This document shows positions 13,085-14,136 of a stretch of 14,136 bases of DNA, in pieces (within the stretch, counting starts at the first letter, position 1; every line of letters starts with the position of its first letter). Source of the stretch: an uncultured Collinsella sp. (GTDB lineage: Bacteria > Actinomycetota > Coriobacteriia > Coriobacteriales > Coriobacteriaceae); NCBI GenBank assembly GCA_937923795.1, contig CALDWI010000038.1, positions 1 through 14,136 on the forward strand. Reading direction: 5' to 3'. The notes beneath the pieces are model-generated. The model did not search any database, had not been told where the DNA came from, and was given only the letters and a program-made list of their open reading frames with translations. The position numbers were made by a program, and so were the translations under genes.

Positions 13085-13998
13085 TAGCGCACCTCGCTAG
13101 AATCGACGCCGGGCACGCGGCGGCAGGAATACTCGTCCGTGGCAAACTTGGGGACCTGCACGGTCTCGAGCTCGCGGGCAAGCGCGGCAGAAAGCTCGAT
13201 GCCGGCGGCGCGGCGCACGGCCTGGATGGCGAGCGGGGCCGAGATGCGGCGACGGTAGTCGGCCGAGCCCCAAAGGTTGGTGCCGTAGCTCAGCGTGCGT
13301 ACGGACGCGGCCAGGGCGCGCAGCTCGTCCTCGGAAGGCTGCTCGGCGATAAGGCCACATGCCTCGCCCTGCAGCAGAGTCGCGCGCAGCGGGCGGGCGC
13401 CCACGGTGACATGCCAGCTGTTGTCCCACCAGGCGGCGGTGACATTAAGCGAGGGGAAGTCGGTCGCGGCCTTGCGCACGGCCTCATAGCTAGCGCGATA
13501 GTCGTGCTTAACGACCACGACGTGCTCGATCACGTCGCGCACGTAACCCATGTCGACGAACTCGGCGAGCGGCACGCGGCCGGCGCCCGTCAGCTCAACA
13601 TAGGAATCGAGCGCCAAAAAGGCCGAGAGCACGTCCGAAAAACCAAAGCGGCCGTAGATGCTGCCGCCCACCGTGGCGGTATTGCGCAGCTGCACGCCCA
13701 CGATATCGTGGACGGCGAACTCAAAGACGTTGTTGACAAGCGCGTTGAGCTCGACATGGCGCTCGAGCTGGCGCAGGGTGCACATGGCGCCGATGCGAAA
13801 CTCGGTCTCGGTCTCCTCGATCTGATCGAGTCCGCAGGCCGAAAGATCAATCGCCGTCGCCACGCGACGCGAACCCAGGCGCATCCAGATGCCGCCGCCC
13901 ACAATCTTGTTGTTGCGGTTCTTCTGTAAGAGCTCATAGGCTTCGGCCGCGTTTCCAACACGGACGTAGGTACCGAACTTGAGCACGTTCTCCCCCAT
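13084..13998 (-). CDS. FAD-binding subunit of the molybdenum hydroxylase
   Basis: A 304-residue flavoprotein that takes electrons from the iron-sulfur clusters of its partner and gives them to NAD or another acceptor. FAD-binding signatures are VGGGIWMRLG (33-42) and NTATVGGSIYGRFGFSD (106-122), matching the PCMH-type FAD domain of XdhB/CoxM proteins. The C-terminal third (about 200-280, with YRRRISAPLAIQAVRRA) corresponds to the CO-dehydrogenase flavoprotein C-terminal domain. The ATG at 13998 is used; it has only a weak AAGTGAAGAG upstream, and a GTG at 13986 with GGGGGAG close by is an alternative. The gene is first of the pair, with translational coupling to the fused subunit. No molybdenum-cofactor maturation gene lies in the window, and its upstream neighbour is outside it. 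Confidence 0.88.
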   Translation of the reverse strand: MGENVLKFGTYVRVGNAAEAYELLQKNRNNKIVGGGIWMRLGSRRVATAIDLSACGLDQIEETETEFRIGAMCTLRQLERHVELNALVNNVFEFAVHDIVGVQLRNTATVGGSIYGRFGFSDVLSAFLALDSYVELTGAGRVPLAEFVDMGYVRDVIEHVVVVKHDYRASYEAVRKAATDFPSLNVTAAWWDNSWHVTVGARPLRATLLQGEACGLIAEQPSEDELRALAASVRTLSYGTNLWGSADYRRRISAPLAIQAVRRAAGIELSAALARELETVQVPKFATDEYSCRRVPGVDSSEVR

Positions 13999-14013
13999 CT
14001 CTTCACTTGTCCA

Positions 14014-14029
14014 GTACTTTTAAGTGTAC
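14014..14029. promoter_or_regulatory. Near-palindrome upstream of the molybdenum hydroxylase operon
   Basis: GTACTTTTAAGTGTAC is a 16-base palindrome with one imperfect pair, 15 bases before the FAD-subunit start codon. It could be a regulator site or a small hairpin covering the ribosome site. I see no convincing promoter in 14000-14136. Confidence 0.3.
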
Positions 14030-14136
14030 CAAACGAGGGGCCGCACACCGTTTTAGGACAAAATCCACCCACCCATCCATAACTTGCCTTGATTATCGAC
14101 TTTATCCGAACACCTCCCACATTCATCCGCACATGT

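Noticed and set aside
11660..13087. Long plus-strand frames opposite the fused molybdenum hydroxylase gene
   Set aside because: Shadows of a gene with complete cofactor motifs; no independent start signal.

Overview
The window looks like chromosomal DNA from a high-GC, Gram-positive gut actinobacterium of the Coriobacteriia, most likely Collinsella. This is inferred from gene order, codon bias and protein character (a xanthine-dehydrogenase-type operon, tig-clpP-clpX, valS then folC); no database search was possible. Most of the window is housekeeping sequence. I see no phage, IS element, CRISPR array or defence system.

Layout. (1) Positions 107-1195 (+) encode an M24-family Xaa-Pro dipeptidase. 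A perfect GC-rich hairpin follows it. (2) Positions 1196-1545 (350 bases without a gene) lie between two convergent genes and hold two long inverted-repeat elements. (3) On the minus strand, valS (5866-3170) is followed by folC (2889-1546). Between them are a structured repeat and a terminator placed just ahead of folC. (4) On the minus strand, tRNA-Leu(UAG) is followed by tig, clpP and clpX, ending in a strong terminator at 6096-6131. The trigger factor chaperone and the ClpXP protease form a protein folding and quality-control block. clpX starts one base after the clpP stop. (5) Positions 9822-10252 (431 bases without a gene) hold the tRNA promoter, a perfect 26-bp inverted repeat and a 62-bp tandem array of hairpins. 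(6) On the minus strand at the right end, an FAD-subunit gene overlaps by one base a fused [2Fe-2S]/molybdopterin subunit gene. Together they encode a molybdenum hydroxylase of the xanthine dehydrogenase/aldehyde oxidoreductase family.

The most interesting signal is non-coding. Two structured elements flank valS in inverted orientation (3042-3160 and 5887-6001). They share three sequence blocks at exactly the same spacing (TTCCGCACG, 10 nt, CACTTAATGTG, 14 nt, CAGGACT). Their inner and outer stems differ in sequence but remain self-complementary. This is the pattern of a conserved folded element, either RNA or a mobile hairpin. A possible degenerate third relative lies at the left edge (1-71). 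A second repeat family (1465-1531 and 9938-10006) and the tandem hairpins at 10045-10215 may be related to each other.
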